Origin: RYN-133 sp963785425
GTDB taxonomy: Bacteria > Actinomycetota > Actinomycetes > Mycobacteriales > Jatrophihabitantaceae
Length of the DNA: 64,000 bases
Assembly (NCBI GenBank): GCA_963785425.1
Contig: CAWAVG010000001.1
Location: 434,001-498,000, forward strand
Direction: 5' to 3'
The position numbers and the translations under genes are program-made. The notes beneath the pieces were generated by a model. That model worked only from the letters and a program-made list of their open reading frames with translations, was not told where the DNA came from and searched no databases. Shown one piece after another: positions 8,929 to 17,615 of this stretch. Within the stretch, counting starts at the first letter, position 1; each line of letters opens with the position of its first letter.

Positions 8929-11649
8929 CTAGCCCGGCGAGGCACGGAGTACCCATGCCACGATCTCGGTCCGCGAACTGAAACCGAGCTTGATCAGGAT
9001 GTTCCGGACATGGGTCTCGACAGTGCGCTCCGACAGCACGAGGCGTTGTGCGATGTCGCGGTTGGACAGCGCGCGGCTGATCAGCTCGGCGACTTCGCGC
9101 TCGCGGGCCGAGAGGGGTGAGCAGGACGCGGTGTCGAGCGCGGCGATGACCGAACCCGCCAGCCGCATCGGTCCCGGCATGTCGAGCCGGCGGAATTCGG
9201 CGTGCGCCGCGGTCGCCAGCTCGCGTGCCTTCCCGGCGTCGCCACCGGATGCGATCAGCGAGCGCGCACACCCGAGCCGCGCGAGCGCGAGGAAGGGACG
9301 GGCGCCGATCCGGCTGTCGAGCACCATCGCCTTGCCGTAGTGCTCGATCGCCGGCGCGTGCTCGCCAGCCACCTGCGCGAGGTCACCGAGCAGCAGCGCC
9401 CACGCACCGTAGGTGTAGACCGCACCCGATCCGTCGCCCTGGTAGTCATCGGCGAAATCGACGAGCCGGGCAAGCACGACCGCGGCCGATTCGGCGTCGT
9501 CGAGCAACACCGCTGCGACGCCGACCTGCTGCATGGTCGCGGCCCAGCGCACGCCGCGGGGGAACGTAGCCGGGAGATCGCGGAACTCGTCGAACTCCGC
9601 TCGCGCGAGCTCGATATCGCCGCCGACCGCGTGGAGGATCGGAAAGCTGATACGCACCAGAGGCATCGGCGGGGCCGCTGCGATCTGCCGCTCCCAGTAG
9701 TCGCCAACCTCGGTGATATCGCCGCGCACGACGGCCAGCTGCACGGCGAACGCCGTCGACAGCCCGATCAACGACATGTCACCGAGCCGCTCGCCGACGG
9801 TGCGAGCGGCGACATTCGCTTCGCGGGCACGGGCGAACTCACCGCGCAGTGCGGCGAGCATCGCCGTCCACCGCAGGTGATGCCAGCGCGCGGTGACCGA
9901 GCCGCCCACCGTGGCGATCCGGTCGAGTGCAGCCAGGCCGGCGTCGACGTCACCGAGCGACCCGAGCTGCAGCGCAGCGTCGAGGCGCCACAGATGTCCC
10001 CACATCGCGGCTGTCGGACGGGTGGCCCGCTCGGCGATCAGCAGTGCTCTTCGTGCCGAGCGCGAACCGCTCCTGGACCGTCTCGGGCGCCATGATCGTG
10101 TGGTGGCGAGCCGCGATCGTCTCGAACTGGGCGTCGGCGTCGTCGCAGCGCTCGGCCTCGTCCATCGCCTCGAGCGCGAGTCCGCGCGCCCGTTCGGGAT
10201 CGCTGTCGAGTTCGGCCGCGGTCGGTCGCGAGTTGCGCCAACAGTCGCGCGCGTCGCGCGTGGTCGGTCGGCGTCGATGTCGCGGAGGGCGTCCTCGCAC
10301 AGCGAGGCGATCACGCGGTAGACGTCCGGGAGCCCGCTGCCGTGCACGACGAGGGCTGCGTCAGCAGCAAGGTCGGGACGCCCGGCCGCTCGGGCGGCCG
10401 CTGCGGCCGCGACGCAGGTCTGCGCGCTGCGGGCGGCGAAACCCTGCAGCAACTGCACCTGCGCCAGCCGCAACAAGGTCTGCGCGACGTCTTCGTCGAG
10501 CTCGCGTGCGCACGCGACCGCAAGCTCTGCGTAGCGGGCGGCGTCGTCGAAGGCGAACTGGCCCGGGCCGCGTCGTCGGCACGCATCGCCCACATCAGGC
10601 CGCGGCGGTGGTCGCCGGCCCGCTGCCAGTGCCCGGCGATCATGCCGGGCAGTCCGGCTGCATTCGTCTCGAGTGCCTCGGCAGCGGCGCGATGCAGTTC
10701 GAGGCGGCGCGCGTCGGACAGGCCGGCGTAGACGGCGTCGCGCACGAGCGCGTGCTCGAACGCCTGGCCGCGCAGCACGCCCGCCCGACGCGCAACGTCG
10801 AGATCGGCGGTCACGTCGGCCCGTCCGGTCATCTGCGCCAGCGTCGGTGCGACGATGCGTTCGCCGAGCACGCTCGCCGCTTCGACGACCGCGCGGGCTC
10901 GGGCGGCAGGGCAAGCACGCGCGCAGCGACCAGCCGGCGTAGCTCGGGGCGCTCGATGAGCGCGGCGTTCAGCGGCAGGTCGAGTTCGGCCTCGATCAGG
11001 TTCACCAGCAACGGATTGCCGCCCGTCGCGGCGTGGACGGCCGCGACCCGCTCAGGCTTGGCGGCGAGCGCGGGCTGCCACTCGGCGAGTTCGGCCGGCG
11101 TCAAGCCACCGAGCTCGAGCACGTCTGCTCCCGCGCGCACCAGGTCGGGCAGCGCGGCCTGCCACGGCGCGTAGGCCTCGTGGCGGGCCGTCACGACCAG
11201 CGCGAGCGCAATCGAATCGAGTTCGTTCGCGACATGTCGCAACAACTGCAGCGACGAGGTATCGGCCCAGTGCAGATCGTCGAGTACGAGCAGCAGCCCG
11301 TCCGGTCCCGACCTCCTCGCGTACCAGTCCGGTCAGACCGACGAAGTGCAGGAACCGCGCCGAGGCATCGACTTCGTCGGCCGCGGCGATCGCCACTGCG
11401 CGTCCTCGCAAGACGCGTTGCCACGGCCACAGCGGCGGCATGCCGTCGTCGGCCACCGCGTAGCCGCGCGAGACGGGCACCGCCATCTCGTGCGCCACGT
11501 CGATCGAGGCCTCGGCCAGGCGCGTCTTGCCGATGCCCGCGGCGCCGGTCACGACGACGAGACGGCCCGTAGCCGGCGCGGGCCGACGCGATGGCGCTGC
11601 GCACGGCGGCGAGCTCAGTGAGCCGTCCGACCAGCGACTGCCGGGCCAT
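8929..11649 (-). pseudogene. LuxR-family STAND ATPase transcriptional regulator, disrupted by about six frameshifts
   Basis: A MalT/LuxR-type regulator of about 906 codons once frames are joined. The pieces, in order on the minus strand, are: MARQSLVGRLTELA from the ATG at 11649; Walker A VVVTGAAGIGKTRLAEAS; Walker B region LLLVLDDLHWADT; a winged segment RRAGVLRGQAFEHALV; TPR-like helices; and the C-terminal HTH LSAREREVAELISRALSNRD ending at 8929. The frame changes near 11570, 11310, 10893, 10562, 10235 and 10050. The break near 10562 is repaired by adding one C to a short C-run, and the protein is otherwise well conserved in order, so sequencing or assembly error is at least as likely as decay. 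It lies just upstream of a cyclase operon on the same strand. Confidence 0.8.
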
Positions 11650-11769
11650 CGCGCCAGTATGTCCGCCCCTGGCCGCATATCAGTACCGGTTACGTGGTGG
11701 CACTGATGTGCGGGGCGGTCCCGGCGGGCCACAGTCGAGGCACACAACCGCACGACGATCGGGGGACCC

Positions 11770-12102
11770 ATGTACGCACAGCTCACCTACTTCGACGGAC
11801 CACGCAGCGCCGAGGTCGTGGCCGCCAGCGATCACGGTGGCCGCGACCGCATTCAGCCCGCCATCGAGGCCGACCCGCAGATGCAGCAGGAACTCGTGTC
11901 ACTGCTGGTGGCGCGCCAGGCCGACGGCGCCGAGGTGGTCATCGCGGTCACGCGCACCGAAGCCGGGCTCGCCCGCGCCCGCGAGGTGATCATGGGCACC
12001 GAACTGCTGCCGGACGAGGACCCCGCACTGCTCTCCGAACCCGACCGGGTCGAGGTCTACGAGGTCATCGACTCCCGCACGTATCAGACGGCATCCGTCT
12101 GA
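11770..12102 (+). CDS. Small hypothetical protein (110 aa)
   Basis: An isolated 110-residue soluble acidic protein starting MYAQLTYFDGPRSAEVV from an ATG preceded by GGGGGA. The central part alternates hydrophobic and polar residues (VVIAVTRTEAGLARAREVIM) and ends in a strand-like VEVYEVIDS, which recalls small dimeric alpha-beta-barrel proteins. I do not recognise a family. It is convergent with rsmE, whose stop codon lies three bases downstream, and divergent from the LuxR regulator. Codon use matches its neighbours, so I take it as real. Function unknown. Confidence 0.65.
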   Translation: MYAQLTYFDGPRSAEVVAASDHGGRDRIQPAIEADPQMQQELVSLLVARQADGAEVVIAVTRTEAGLARAREVIMGTELLPDEDPALLSEPDRVEVYEVIDSRTYQTASV

Positions 12103-12104
12103 GT

Positions 12105-12816
12105 TCACGCCCAGCGGCCGAGCCGTACGGACAGCGCGGCGAGGGCAGCGGCGCCGGCGGTGGACGTGCGCAGTACGGGTTCGCCCAGGCGGACGGCGGC
12201 GGCTCCACGGGCGCTCAAGGCGTCGAGCTCGGCGTCGGTGATGCCGCCTTCGGGGCCGACGACGACCACGATCTCGCCGTGGTCGGGAAGCGCGACATCC
12301 GCCAGCGGCGCCGATCGCCGCCTCGTGCAGCACGAGCGTCGGCACAAGCTCGTCGGTCGTGGCGAGCTGACGCACCTCGGGCACCCACGCCCGCCGGCTC
12401 TGCTTGGCCGCCTCCCGCGCGGTGCGGCGCCACTTCTCGAGCGCCTTGGCCCCGCGTGGGCCGTGCCATTGGGCGACCGATCGTGCTGCCGCCCACGGGA
12501 CGATCGCGTCGACGCCGAGTTCGGTCATCGTCTCGACCGCGAGTTCGGCGCGCTCGCCCTTGGGCAGTGCCTGAACCACGACAAGTCGCGGGTCGGGTCG
12601 CGCGACGGTGCGGCGCGACGTGACATGCAGGTCGAGACCGTCCGCAACGACGGCGGTCACGGTGCACTCGGCGAGGTTGCCGCGGCCGTCGCCGACGAGC
12701 ACCTGCTCGCCGACGGTGAGCCGTCGCACCCGCGCTGCATGCCGTCCCTCGTCGCCGGTCAGGGTGAGGGAATCGCCGCTGCCGAGGTCATCGACGAAGA
12801 ACAGCGCCGCCGTCAC
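12105..12816 (-). pseudogene. rsmE: 16S rRNA (uracil-1498-N3)-methyltransferase RsmE, one frameshift
   Basis: RsmE is a SPOUT-fold SAM-dependent methyltransferase acting on U1498 of 16S rRNA. From the GTG at 12816 the protein reads TAALFFVDDLGSGDSL, GDEGRHAARVRRL, VVQALPKGERAELAVETMTELGVD and PWAAARSVAQWHG. Near 12315 the frame changes and the SPOUT knot continues as EIVVVVGPEGGITDAELDA, then GEPVLRTSTAGAAALAALS, ending at 12105. The joined length (about 237 residues) is normal for RsmE. It follows dnaJ on the same strand, as in other actinobacteria. The single shift in an otherwise perfect gene suggests a sequence error. The start is uncertain because no strong RBS is visible. Confidence 0.85.
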
Positions 12817-12961
12817 TGCTTTGACCGGCCGCGAGTCGATCTGGTCTCCCCCGCTCGCTCCGCTCGGAGGGATCCTGCGATCCACAGCGCAAGCTCGCTT
12901 CGCTCGCGCGCCGGCCGGCTCATCGCGCTCAGATCACCACGATCCGAAGTGCCGGCCCGCA

Positions 12962-14098
12962 TCACTGCCTGAACGAATCACGTAACTTGCCGAACAGGCC
13001 GCTGCCCTTGGTGACGGACGAGACGTCCTCGTGCCGGAGGGCGGCCAGTTCGCGCATCAGGCGTTCCTGCTCCTCGTCGAGCCGCGTCGGCACGCGGACG
13101 TCGACGTGCACGAGCAGATCGCCGCGCTGCGTGCTGCGCAGCCGGGGAACGCCCTTGCCGCGCAGAGTGAGCACGGTTCCGCTCTGCGTGCCGGCGCGGA
13201 TGTCGAGCTTCTCCTCGCCGTCGAGCGTGGTCAGGATCAGGTCGGTGCCGAGCGCGGCCGCGGTCATCGGCACCTGGATGTGGCAGTGCAGATCGCTGCC
13301 GTCGCGGGTGAAGGTGTCGTGCTGTTGCTCGGCGATCTCGACGTAGAGATCGCCCGCGGGTCCGCCCCCGGGGCCGACCTCGCCCTGACCCGACAGCCTG
13401 ATGCGCATGCCGTCCTCGATGCCCGCGGGGACGTCGACGGTGATCGTGCGCCGCGCGCGCACCCGTCCCTCGGTGCCGCAGGCGGGGCACGGCGACGGGA
13501 TCTGCTCGCCGGTGCCGGCGCACGCGGTGCACGCACGGGTCGTCATGACCTGGCCGAGGAACGAGCGCTGCACCGACTGCAGCTCGCCCGACCCGCCGCA
13601 GGTCGCGCAGGTGCGCGGCGAGGTGCCGGGCGCACAGCCCGACCCGCGGCACTGCTCGCACAGGACGGCCGTCTCGACGGTGATCTCGCGGCGCACCCCG
13701 AACGCTGCCTCGTCCAAGGTCAGGGACATCTGCAGCAGCGCGTCGGCGCCGGGACGCACCCGGCTGCGGCGCGACCCGCCGCGGGGGCCGCCCGCTCCGC
13801 CGAAGAACGCCTCGAACACGTCGCCGAAGCCGCCGAAGCCCGAGAACGGGTTGCCCGCGCTGCCCGCGCCCTGCGCCAGCGGGTCGCCGCCGAGGTCGAC
13901 GATGCGGCGCTTCTCAGGGTCGGAGAGCACCTCGTACGCACGTCCGATGTCCTTGAACCGCTCGGCCGCGCCGGGCTCGTGGTTCACGTCCGGGTGGTAC
14001 TCGCGGGCCAACCGGCGATACGCACGCTTGATCTCCTCAGGCGTCGCGTCCTGGCGGACGCCGAGCGCGCCGTAGTAGTCATGCGGTGAGTCAGCCAC
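12962..14098 (-). CDS. dnaJ: Chaperone protein DnaJ
   Basis: A 378-residue Hsp40 co-chaperone that stimulates DnaK ATPase and delivers unfolded clients. The J-domain has the HPD tripeptide in REYHPDVNHE. A Gly/Phe-rich segment (GNPFSGFGGFGD) follows, then four CxxCxGxG-type zinc repeats (CEQCRGSG, CATCGGSG, CTACAGTG, CPACGTEG) and the C-terminal client-binding domains. The GTG at 14098 is preceded by AGAGGA six bases upstream; the longer ATG frame would run into the CIRCE operator. It lies downstream of hrcA and upstream of rsmE. This is the hrcA-linked DnaJ type (DnaJ2 in mycobacteria), expected to be heat-induced through HrcA. Confidence 0.95.
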   Translation of the reverse strand: MADSPHDYYGALGVRQDATPEEIKRAYRRLAREYHPDVNHEPGAAERFKDIGRAYEVLSDPEKRRIVDLGGDPLAQGAGSAGNPFSGFGGFGDVFEAFFGGAGGPRGGSRRSRVRPGADALLQMSLTLDEAAFGVRREITVETAVLCEQCRGSGCAPGTSPRTCATCGGSGELQSVQRSFLGQVMTTRACTACAGTGEQIPSPCPACGTEGRVRARRTITVDVPAGIEDGMRIRLSGQGEVGPGGGPAGDLYVEIAEQQHDTFTRDGSDLHCHIQVPMTAAALGTDLILTTLDGEEKLDIRAGTQSGTVLTLRGKGVPRLRSTQRGDLLVHVDVRVPTRLDEEQERLMRELAALRHEDVSSVTKGSGLFGKLRDSFRQ

Positions 14099-14118
14099 AG
14101 TCCGTCCTCTGCACATCA

Positions 14119-14145
14119 CTGGCACTCACGAATCGTGAGTGCCAG
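14119..14145. promoter_or_regulatory. CIRCE operator (HrcA-binding inverted repeat)
   Basis: CTGGCACTC at 14119-14127 and GAGTGCCAG at 14137-14145 form a perfect 9-bp inverted repeat around a 9-base spacer, the exact geometry of CIRCE (consensus TTAGCACTC-N9-GAGTGCTAA). It sits in the 60-bp gap between the hrcA and dnaJ genes, so HrcA probably represses a dnaJ promoter here. Confidence 0.88.
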
Positions 14146-14158
14146 AGACCCAATGTAC

Positions 14159-15179
14159 CTATCGCTCAGCCAACAACTCACCGACATAACGAGCGACCGC
14201 GGCCACGCGTGCCATGGTGTGGCCGTAGTCCATGCGGCGCGGTCCGAGCACCCCGACGGCACCCAGTTGCGACCCGCGCGCGCCGTACCCGCTGCGTGAC
14301 CACGGCGGCACCGACCAGGCCCTCGTGCTGGGTCTCGTTGCCGATCCGCACGACCACCTGGCTCGTGGCCACCGACTGGTCGAGCAGGCGCAGCAGCACC
14401 ACCTGCTCCTCGAGCGCCTCGAGCACCGGACGGATCGCTGGGAAATCGAGGGCGTTCTCGGTGAGGTTGGCCGTGCCGCCCAGCACGATGCGGTCGCTGT
14501 GCGACTCGACCAGCGTCTCGAGCAGCACCGTCGTGAGCGTGGCCAGCAGCCCGCGCAGCTCGGGCGCCACCTGCGGCGGGAGCTCGCTGATGATGTCCGG
14601 CGCCTCGGACAGCAGCCGCTCGCGCAGGCGGACGTTCAGGGTGGCCCGCAGCTCGAAGACGGCCTCGTCGGCCACCGGCACGGGAAGGTCGACGACGCGC
14701 TGCTCGACCCGTCCCGTATCGGTGATCAGCACCAGCATGAGACGGGACGAGGTGAGCGAGACCAGTTCGAGGTGCCGCACGCGCGAGCGCGACAGCGACG
14801 GGTACTGCACGACCGCCACGTGCCGGGTCACCTGGGCGAGCAGGCGCACCGCCCGGTGCAGCACGTCGTCGAGATCGGCGGCGCCGTCGAGGAACGTCTG
14901 GATGGCCCGCCGCTCGGCGCCGCTCAACGGCTTGAGCTCGGTGAGCCGGTCGACGAACACGCGATAGCCCGCGTCGGTGGGGATGCGGCCGGCGCTGGTG
15001 TGCGGCTGGGCGATGAGGCCCTCTTCCTCGAGCACCGCCATGTCGTTGCGGATCGTGGCCGGCGAGACGCCGAGGTTGTAGCGATCGGCGAGGGTCTTGC
15101 TGCCGACGGGCTCGTTGGTGGCGATGAAGTCCTCGACGATCGCGCGCAGCACCTCGAGCCTGCGGTCCGCGGTGGGCAT
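14159..15179 (-). pseudogene. hrcA: Heat-inducible transcriptional repressor HrcA, one frameshift near the C-terminus
   Basis: HrcA represses heat-shock genes by binding CIRCE. From ATG 15179 it reads MPTADRRLEVLRAIVEDFIA, the winged helix (GSKTLADRYNLGVSPATIRN, EGLIAQPHTSAGRIPTDAGY) and the GAF-like dimer domain. The main frame reaches GLVGAAVVTQ and then becomes Arg-rich nonsense. One base over, the normal HrcA tail resumes as GYGARGSQLGAVGVLGPRRM and DYGHTMARVAAVARYVGEL, ending at the TAG at 14159-14161. A single extra base near 14300 explains everything, so this is probably an intact gene with a sequence error. AAGGAG lies 11 bases before the ATG. Confidence 0.88.
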
Positions 15180-15239
15180 CGTCGATGCAACTCCTTGCCG
15201 GTCGTCGTGCGTCTTCAGCTTAGAGCGGGCTGCCGTCGA

Positions 15240-15267
15240 TTGGACGCACCCGCAGCTCCGGACAATA
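15240..15267 (+). promoter_or_regulatory. Possible promoter for the small conserved gene at 15292
   Basis: TTGGAC at 15240-15245 and ACAATA at 15262-15267 are separated by 16 bases and lie 25 bases upstream of the GTG at 15292. The match to the -10 consensus is weak, so this is only a suggestion. Confidence 0.3.
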
Positions 15268-15291
15268 GGGTGCGGGAATGGGAGGACAGTA

Positions 15292-15611
15292 GTGATCTTC
15301 AAGCGGGTGCAGGACGGCCGTCCCTACCCAGACCACGGGCTGTCCGCGCGGGACTGGGCCAACGTCGCCCCCCGCACGATCCGGCTCGACGAGCTGACGA
15401 CGACCAAGAAGGAACTCGCGCTCGACCGGCTGCTGGACGAGGACTCGACCTTCTACGGGGACCTGTTCCCCACGCCGTCCAGTGGCACGGCGAGGTGTTC
15501 CTGGAGGACGGGTTGCACCGGGCCCTGCGCGCCGCGCTGGAGAACCGCAACACGATCCACGTGCGCATCTTGGATCTCGACGCCCTGCGCCGCTCGCAGC
15601 GCCCTTCCTGA
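15292..15611 (+). pseudogene. Conserved ~106-aa actinobacterial protein (VapB-antitoxin-like label), one frameshift
   Basis: A small soluble protein read from GTG 15292 (GGGAGGAC just upstream): VIFKRVQDGRPYPDHGLSAR, DWANVAPRTIRLDELTTTKK, LLDEDSTFYGDLFP. Adding one C to the C-run at about 15471 restores HAVQWHGEVFLEDGLHRALR, then AALENRNTIHVRILDLDALR. Proteins of this kind sit next to hrcA in many actinobacteria and, as I recall, are often labelled VapB-family antitoxins; there is no adjacent PIN-domain toxin gene to support that role. Its TGA stop is the first base triplet of the repeat array that follows. The homopolymer context makes a sequencing deletion the likely cause of the break. Confidence 0.65.
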
Positions 15612-15816
15612 GTGACGTCCCCGCGGGTTGAGTGACGTCCGCCCGGGTCGAGTGACGTCCGCCCGGGTCGAGTGACGTCCGCCCGGGTCGAGTGACGTCC
15701 GCCCGGGTCGAGTGACGTCCGCCCGGGTCGAGTGACGTCGAATTCGACGTCACTCAACTCCCGCATCCGTCACGCAACCGTCCATCCGTCACGCAACCGT
15801 CCATCCGTCACGCAAC
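15609..15816. repeat. Mirror-image intergenic repeat array A with central palindrome
   Basis: Seven direct units with exact 20-bp period start at 15611, 15631, 15651, 15671, 15691, 15711 and 15731. Each has core AGTGACGTCC followed by a spacer that is mostly GCCCGGGTCG. The last runs into a perfect 26-bp palindrome at 15730-15755 (arm GAGTGACGTCGAA). Beyond it lie three inverted, degenerate units of 19-bp period (CATCCGTCACGCAAC at 15764, 15783 and 15802). There are no unique spacers, so this is not a CRISPR. The array begins on the TGA stop of the upstream gene. Related arrays lie at 17.5 and 54.5 kb. Confidence 0.85.
15730..15755. terminator. Perfect 26-bp palindrome at the centre of array A, possible bidirectional terminator
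   Basis: GAGTGACGTCGAA is followed directly by its reverse complement. As RNA it would form a strong hairpin from either strand, but there is no U-tract, so terminator function is only inferred. Confidence 0.45.
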
Positions 15817-15916
15817 AGCACGCACACCTTCCGACCGGAAGCGTTGACCGCTAATCTCGCCCGCTACGCGGGTGTTTCGCCCGTATGTCGGTTCCGGTCT
15901 GATTCAGGAGGCTGCC

Positions 15917-17476
15917 GTGCCCCGTCCCCGAAGGACCCGAAAGTTCCGCGCCGTCGCGACGGCAGGCGCCGTCGCACTGGCCGCGGCCATCACGGCCGTC
16001 GCGCTCGGCAACGCCGCCGCAGCGGGGCCGCGACACATCCATCGCGGTCACGGCGGTCATCGCAACGGGATCGTCGGCAATGTGTCGGCCAACCTGTGGG
16101 AGTGGAACTGGCCCTCGGTGGCCAAGGAGTGCACCACCGTGCTCGGTCCGGCCGGCTACGCCAGCGTGCAGGTGGCACCGCCCGCCGACTCGCTGTCGCG
16201 CGACTACACCAGCTCGGACGCTCCGATCGAGCACCCCTGGTGGGACGTCTACCAGCCCGTCGACTACAACCTGACCAGCCGGTTCGGCAACGAGCACCAG
16301 TTCCAGGACATGGTCTCGACCTGCCGCGCTGCCGGGGTGAAGGTCATCGTCGACGCGGTCATCAACCACATGACCGGGCAGGGCCACAAGTCGTACGGCG
16401 GGGTCGAGTACTCGCACTTCAACTATCCCGACTACGGCTACGCCAACTTCCACCACACCGGCACCGGGCCGAACGACTGCGATTCGTCCGACGGCGGCAT
16501 CGCCGACTACAACGACTACCGCCAGCTGACCCGGTGCGAGCTGCTCGGCCTCGCCGATCTGCGCACCGAGGACCCCGCGACCGAGGCGAAGATCGCCGGC
16601 TACCTGAACAAGCTGATCAGCTACGGCGTCTCGGGATTCCGGGTCGACGCGGCGAAGCACGTCGGTGTCGAGGACATGGCGTCGATCGAACGTCTGCTGC
16701 ACCGCACCGTCGACGGCACGCGTCCGTACATCGCGTCCGAGGTCTTCCCGGGGTCGCCCGGCGAGGGATCGCAGTTCGCGTACACCCGGGTCGGGTCGGT
16801 GCTCGGCTTCGACGCGTCCTATCAGCTCAAGAACGCGTTCAAGAGCTACACGACGCCCGGCATCGGCAACATCACCGGCCTGCGCGTGTGGGGTGAGGAC
16901 GCCGGCCTGATGCCGAGTGACAAGACGCTCGTGTTCGTCGAGAACCACGACACGGAGCGCGGCAGCGACACCCTGTCGTACAAGGACGGCGCGACCAACA
17001 CCATCGCCAACGAGTTCCTGCTCGCCTACGGCTACGGCACCCCGCAGGTCTACTCGGCATTCGCCTGGACCAACACCTACGACTCGCCGCCGGCCGACGC
17101 CAACGGGTACGTCACCGACACGGACTGCAACAACGGGTGGGTGTGCGTCGATCGGTACCAGGGTGTGGTCGGCATGGTCGGCTGGCACAACTACGTCGGA
17201 CGCGCGCCGATCCGTAACTGGTACGACGACGGCGACAACCTGATCGCGTTCACTCGCGGCGGTGGCTTCTTCTCGACGAACAACCACACGGACGCCCGGA
17301 CCGTGACCGTGCAGACCGGGCTGCCCGCAGGCCGGTACTGCGACGTGATCCACGGTTCGGTGTCGCACGGCACCTGCAGCGGCCCGACGGTGACCGTGGG
17401 TCGCCACGGCGCCGCGACCATCACGGTCAGCGGGAAGGACTCGGTCGCGTTCACCCGCGCCGATCGGGTTGGGTGA
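15917..17476 (+). CDS. Secreted alpha-amylase (GH13 family)
   Basis: A 519-residue exported glycosidase predicted to hydrolyse internal alpha-1,4 bonds of starch or glycogen. The GTG at 15917 follows AGGAGG by five bases. A signal peptide is clear: an Arg-rich n-region (PRPRRTRKFR), a hydrophobic core (AVALAAAITAVALG) and an AAA-type cleavage site near residue 32. The four GH13 regions are present: I VDAVINH, II GFRVDAAKH with the nucleophile Asp, III IASEVF with the acid Glu, and IV FVENHDT. A beta-sandwich C-terminal domain completes it. The size and motifs fit actinobacterial/animal-type alpha-amylases. Its TGA stop falls inside the first unit of repeat array B. It is flanked by arrays on both sides, so it may be a mobile or inserted cassette. 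Confidence 0.92.
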   Translation: MPRPRRTRKFRAVATAGAVALAAAITAVALGNAAAAGPRHIHRGHGGHRNGIVGNVSANLWEWNWPSVAKECTTVLGPAGYASVQVAPPADSLSRDYTSSDAPIEHPWWDVYQPVDYNLTSRFGNEHQFQDMVSTCRAAGVKVIVDAVINHMTGQGHKSYGGVEYSHFNYPDYGYANFHHTGTGPNDCDSSDGGIADYNDYRQLTRCELLGLADLRTEDPATEAKIAGYLNKLISYGVSGFRVDAAKHVGVEDMASIERLLHRTVDGTRPYIASEVFPGSPGEGSQFAYTRVGSVLGFDASYQLKNAFKSYTTPGIGNITGLRVWGEDAGLMPSDKTLVFVENHDTERGSDTLSYKDGATNTIANEFLLAYGYGTPQVYSAFAWTNTYDSPPADANGYVTDTDCNNGWVCVDRYQGVVGMVGWHNYVGRAPIRNWYDDGDNLIAFTRGGGFFSTNNHTDARTVTVQTGLPAGRYCDVIHGSVSHGTCSGPTVTVGRHGAATITVSGKDSVAFTRADRVG

Positions 17477-17615
17477 CGTCCGCACGCATTCCGTGACGTC
17501 CGTGGGCCTTGAGTGACGTCCTCGCGGGTTGAGTGACGGCGATTTCGCCGTCACTCAACCGCGCGTCGTCACTCAACGGGCGGGACGTCACTCAACGGGC
17601 GGGACGTCACTCAAC
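17471..17615. repeat. Mirror-image intergenic repeat array B with central palindrome
   Basis: Four forward units at 20-bp spacing (cores near 17471, 17491, 17511 and 17531, GTGACGTCC) lead into a 32-base palindrome at 17528-17559. Three reverse units follow (GTCACTCAAC cores ending at 17577, 17596 and 17615; 19-bp period). The TGA of the amylase is in the first forward unit and the last codons and TGA of hemW are in the last reverse units. Confidence 0.85.
17528..17559. terminator. 15-bp-stem palindrome in array B, possible bidirectional terminator
   Basis: The arm GTTGAGTGACGGCGA (17528-17542), two central T, and the exact reverse complement (17545-17559) lie between the convergent amylase and hemW genes. 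The same 32 bases recur exactly at 54512-54543. Confidence 0.55.

Noticed and set aside
10050..11580. Programmed frameshifting in the LuxR regulator
   Set aside because: Six separate shifts without slippery heptamers make programmed recoding implausible.
11899..12885. 328-codon minus-strand frame as the complete RsmE
   Set aside because: Its C-terminal third is Arg-rich nonsense antisense to the 110-aa gene, whereas the true SPOUT knot is in the next frame ending at 12105.
12840..12915. Short CTCGCT/GCGAGC-type inverted repeats between rsmE and dnaJ as a mobile element
   Set aside because: They are short, common words in GC-rich genomes, without terminal repeats or target duplications.
15609..15816. 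CRISPR array
   Set aside because: Units are directly adjacent with a 20-bp period and no unique spacers, half of them are inverted, and no cas genes are present.
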